DNA from: Ponticaulis sp.
GTDB taxonomy: Bacteria; Pseudomonadota; Alphaproteobacteria; Caulobacterales; Hyphomonadaceae
DNA length: 64,000 nucleotides
Direction: 5' to 3'
Assembly: GCA_002692725.1 (NCBI GenBank)
Contig: NZLU01000039.1
Coordinates: 1-64,000 of the forward strand
Shown piece after piece: positions 63,331-64,000 of this stretch. The first letter of the stretch is position 1, and each line of letters opens with the position of its first letter. The translations under genes and the position numbers were made by a program. The notes under the pieces are model-generated. The model searched no databases, had not been told where the DNA came from, and saw only the letters and a program-made list of their open reading frames with translations.

Positions 63331-64000
63331 TTAGTATTCTCCGATCGTTCCGATGATCGGGAGTGAGAATTTCCGGTCTTTCACTTTCACGGTTGCGAAC
63401 GCACCATTCGAATTGATGGCCTTCAGTGTGTTGATCACGGTTTCGATGTCACGCGTCATGACTCCCTCGGCTTCTAGCGCCGATTTCAGGGTTTCGGGCT
63501 CAAGCAAGTGCACGCCAACTGTTCCATCGGGGTTATTGTCCCGGTCCAGCGTCACACTCGCCTGACTGGCTGCCTTTAATGGCCCCATTTCCAGCTCGCC
63601 ACGGCGCAGATGGATCTGATTTCGGTCCACTTTCCACTCAGTCTCGGTCAATTCGCCCTCGACGAGTGGGTAGAAATTCTCGACCTCAATCCACACGACC
63701 AGATGATCAAGCTGATCCCCCAGCCATTCCGCGCCGTCGACAGCGGATGGCAGACTCAGCTCGTCCAGTGAAAGCGCCAGTTTGAGGTCCGTGGCCGTAT
63801 CTGGCATGGGTGCAAGCCCGAGGCTCAGGCCGGCAAGTTCAAACGCCTCGCCTGTGCCGAATTCACCATTCAGTTCCGGCGCCTCTAATCCAAGCCGCTT
63901 CAGCCGGCCATCCTTGAAGACCAGGCTGCCAATCGTCTTATCACCCGGATAGAACGTCACCTCCTGACGATCCGGCAAGCGGACATCATTTTCACCCGGT
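63331..64000 (-). CDS. DUF2125 domain protein (5' end outside window)
   Basis: The reading frame is open to the window edge; a TTG at 63978 is probably internal because coding continues upstream (ENDVRLPDRQEVTFYPGD). LKLALSLDELSLPSAVDGAE, WIEVENFYPLVEGELTETEW and the C-terminal LKAINSNGAFATVKVKDRK fit DUF2125, an alphaproteobacterial envelope family of unknown function. The signal or anchor would be beyond the window. Convergent with COQ9. Confidence 0.8.
   Translation of the reverse strand, partial: PGENDVRLPDRQEVTFYPGDKTIGSLVFKDGRLKRLGLEAPELNGEFGTGEAFELAGLSLGLAPMPDTATDLKLALSLDELSLPSAVDGAEWLGDQLDHLVVWIEVENFYPLVEGELTETEWKVDRNQIHLRRGELEMGPLKAASQASVTLDRDNNPDGTVGVHLLEPETLKSALEAEGVMTRDIETVINTLKAINSNGAFATVKVKDRKFSLPIIGTIGEY

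Overview
The window is a continuous piece of a marine-type alphaproteobacterial chromosome of the Caulobacterales/Maricaulales kind, most probably Hyphomonadaceae-like. The clade markers are SciP, GapR, FlbD, DUF2794, COQ9, several UrcA-family proteins, and a flagellar block (flgL-flgK | fliK-flgD-flgE | sciP | fliF-fliG-fliH-fliN-flbD-flhA) whose order matches Caulobacter crescentus. I cannot name the genus. No tRNA, rRNA, IS element, prophage or CRISPR array was seen. Most of the window is housekeeping chromosome; the less ordinary part is about 42-57 kb.

Layout. 0-8.7 kb: the 3' part of ftsY, entered through a GAGCCA hexanucleotide repeat, then a DMT exporter, a flavodoxin with a divergent HxlR regulator, a polysaccharide flippase, an IspZ/YciB membrane protein, a Nudix hydrolase, a lysine-tailed MarR regulator and the cytochrome c maturation operon ccmABCD. 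8.8-17.2 kb: aconitase, a DUF1223 protein, a three-gene Gld-like ABC system (ATPase, fused permease/GldG, DUF4340) preceded by a possible structured RNA, and DUF2794. 17.2-34.1 kb: flagellar genes with a sigma-54 promoter at fliK, CtrA-like boxes at sciP and fliF, and a long fliF-to-flhG operon whose FlhF has lost key GTPase motifs. 34-43.8 kb: an unknown membrane protein, a beta-lactamase-like hydrolase, motA, two secreted Cys-containing paralogs, an MFS carrier, an MltB-like transglycosylase, rpmJ, and a TPR/hydrolase/gapR cluster. 43.9-53 kb: four small secreted UrcA-type proteins, two with a shared near-palindromic upstream motif, mixed with SDR, ABC1-kinase and M23 peptidase genes and a 747-residue secreted repeat/SH3 protein. 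53-64 kb: an acyltransferase, a sigma-54 response regulator, two exported helical proteins, thpR, an alpha/beta hydrolase, a CoxIV-like protein, a DksA-like protein, a NatAB-like ABC exporter, rpsU, COQ9 and a DUF2125 protein cut by the window end.

How the genes fit together. SciP, FlbD and the CtrA-like and sigma-54 sites are the expected parts of a CtrA-to-FlbD flagellar cascade. The fliF operon would build the MS ring, switch and export gate, and the fliK and flgK operons the hook and junction. FlhF and FlhG probably set flagellar position or number, and MotA is a stator subunit. Candidate novelties are the UrcA motif, the RNA upstream of the Gld-like system, a probable AUC start codon in rpsU, the degenerate FlhF, and the repeat/SH3 exoprotein. 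All calls come from reading the sequence and from family knowledge; no database search was run.
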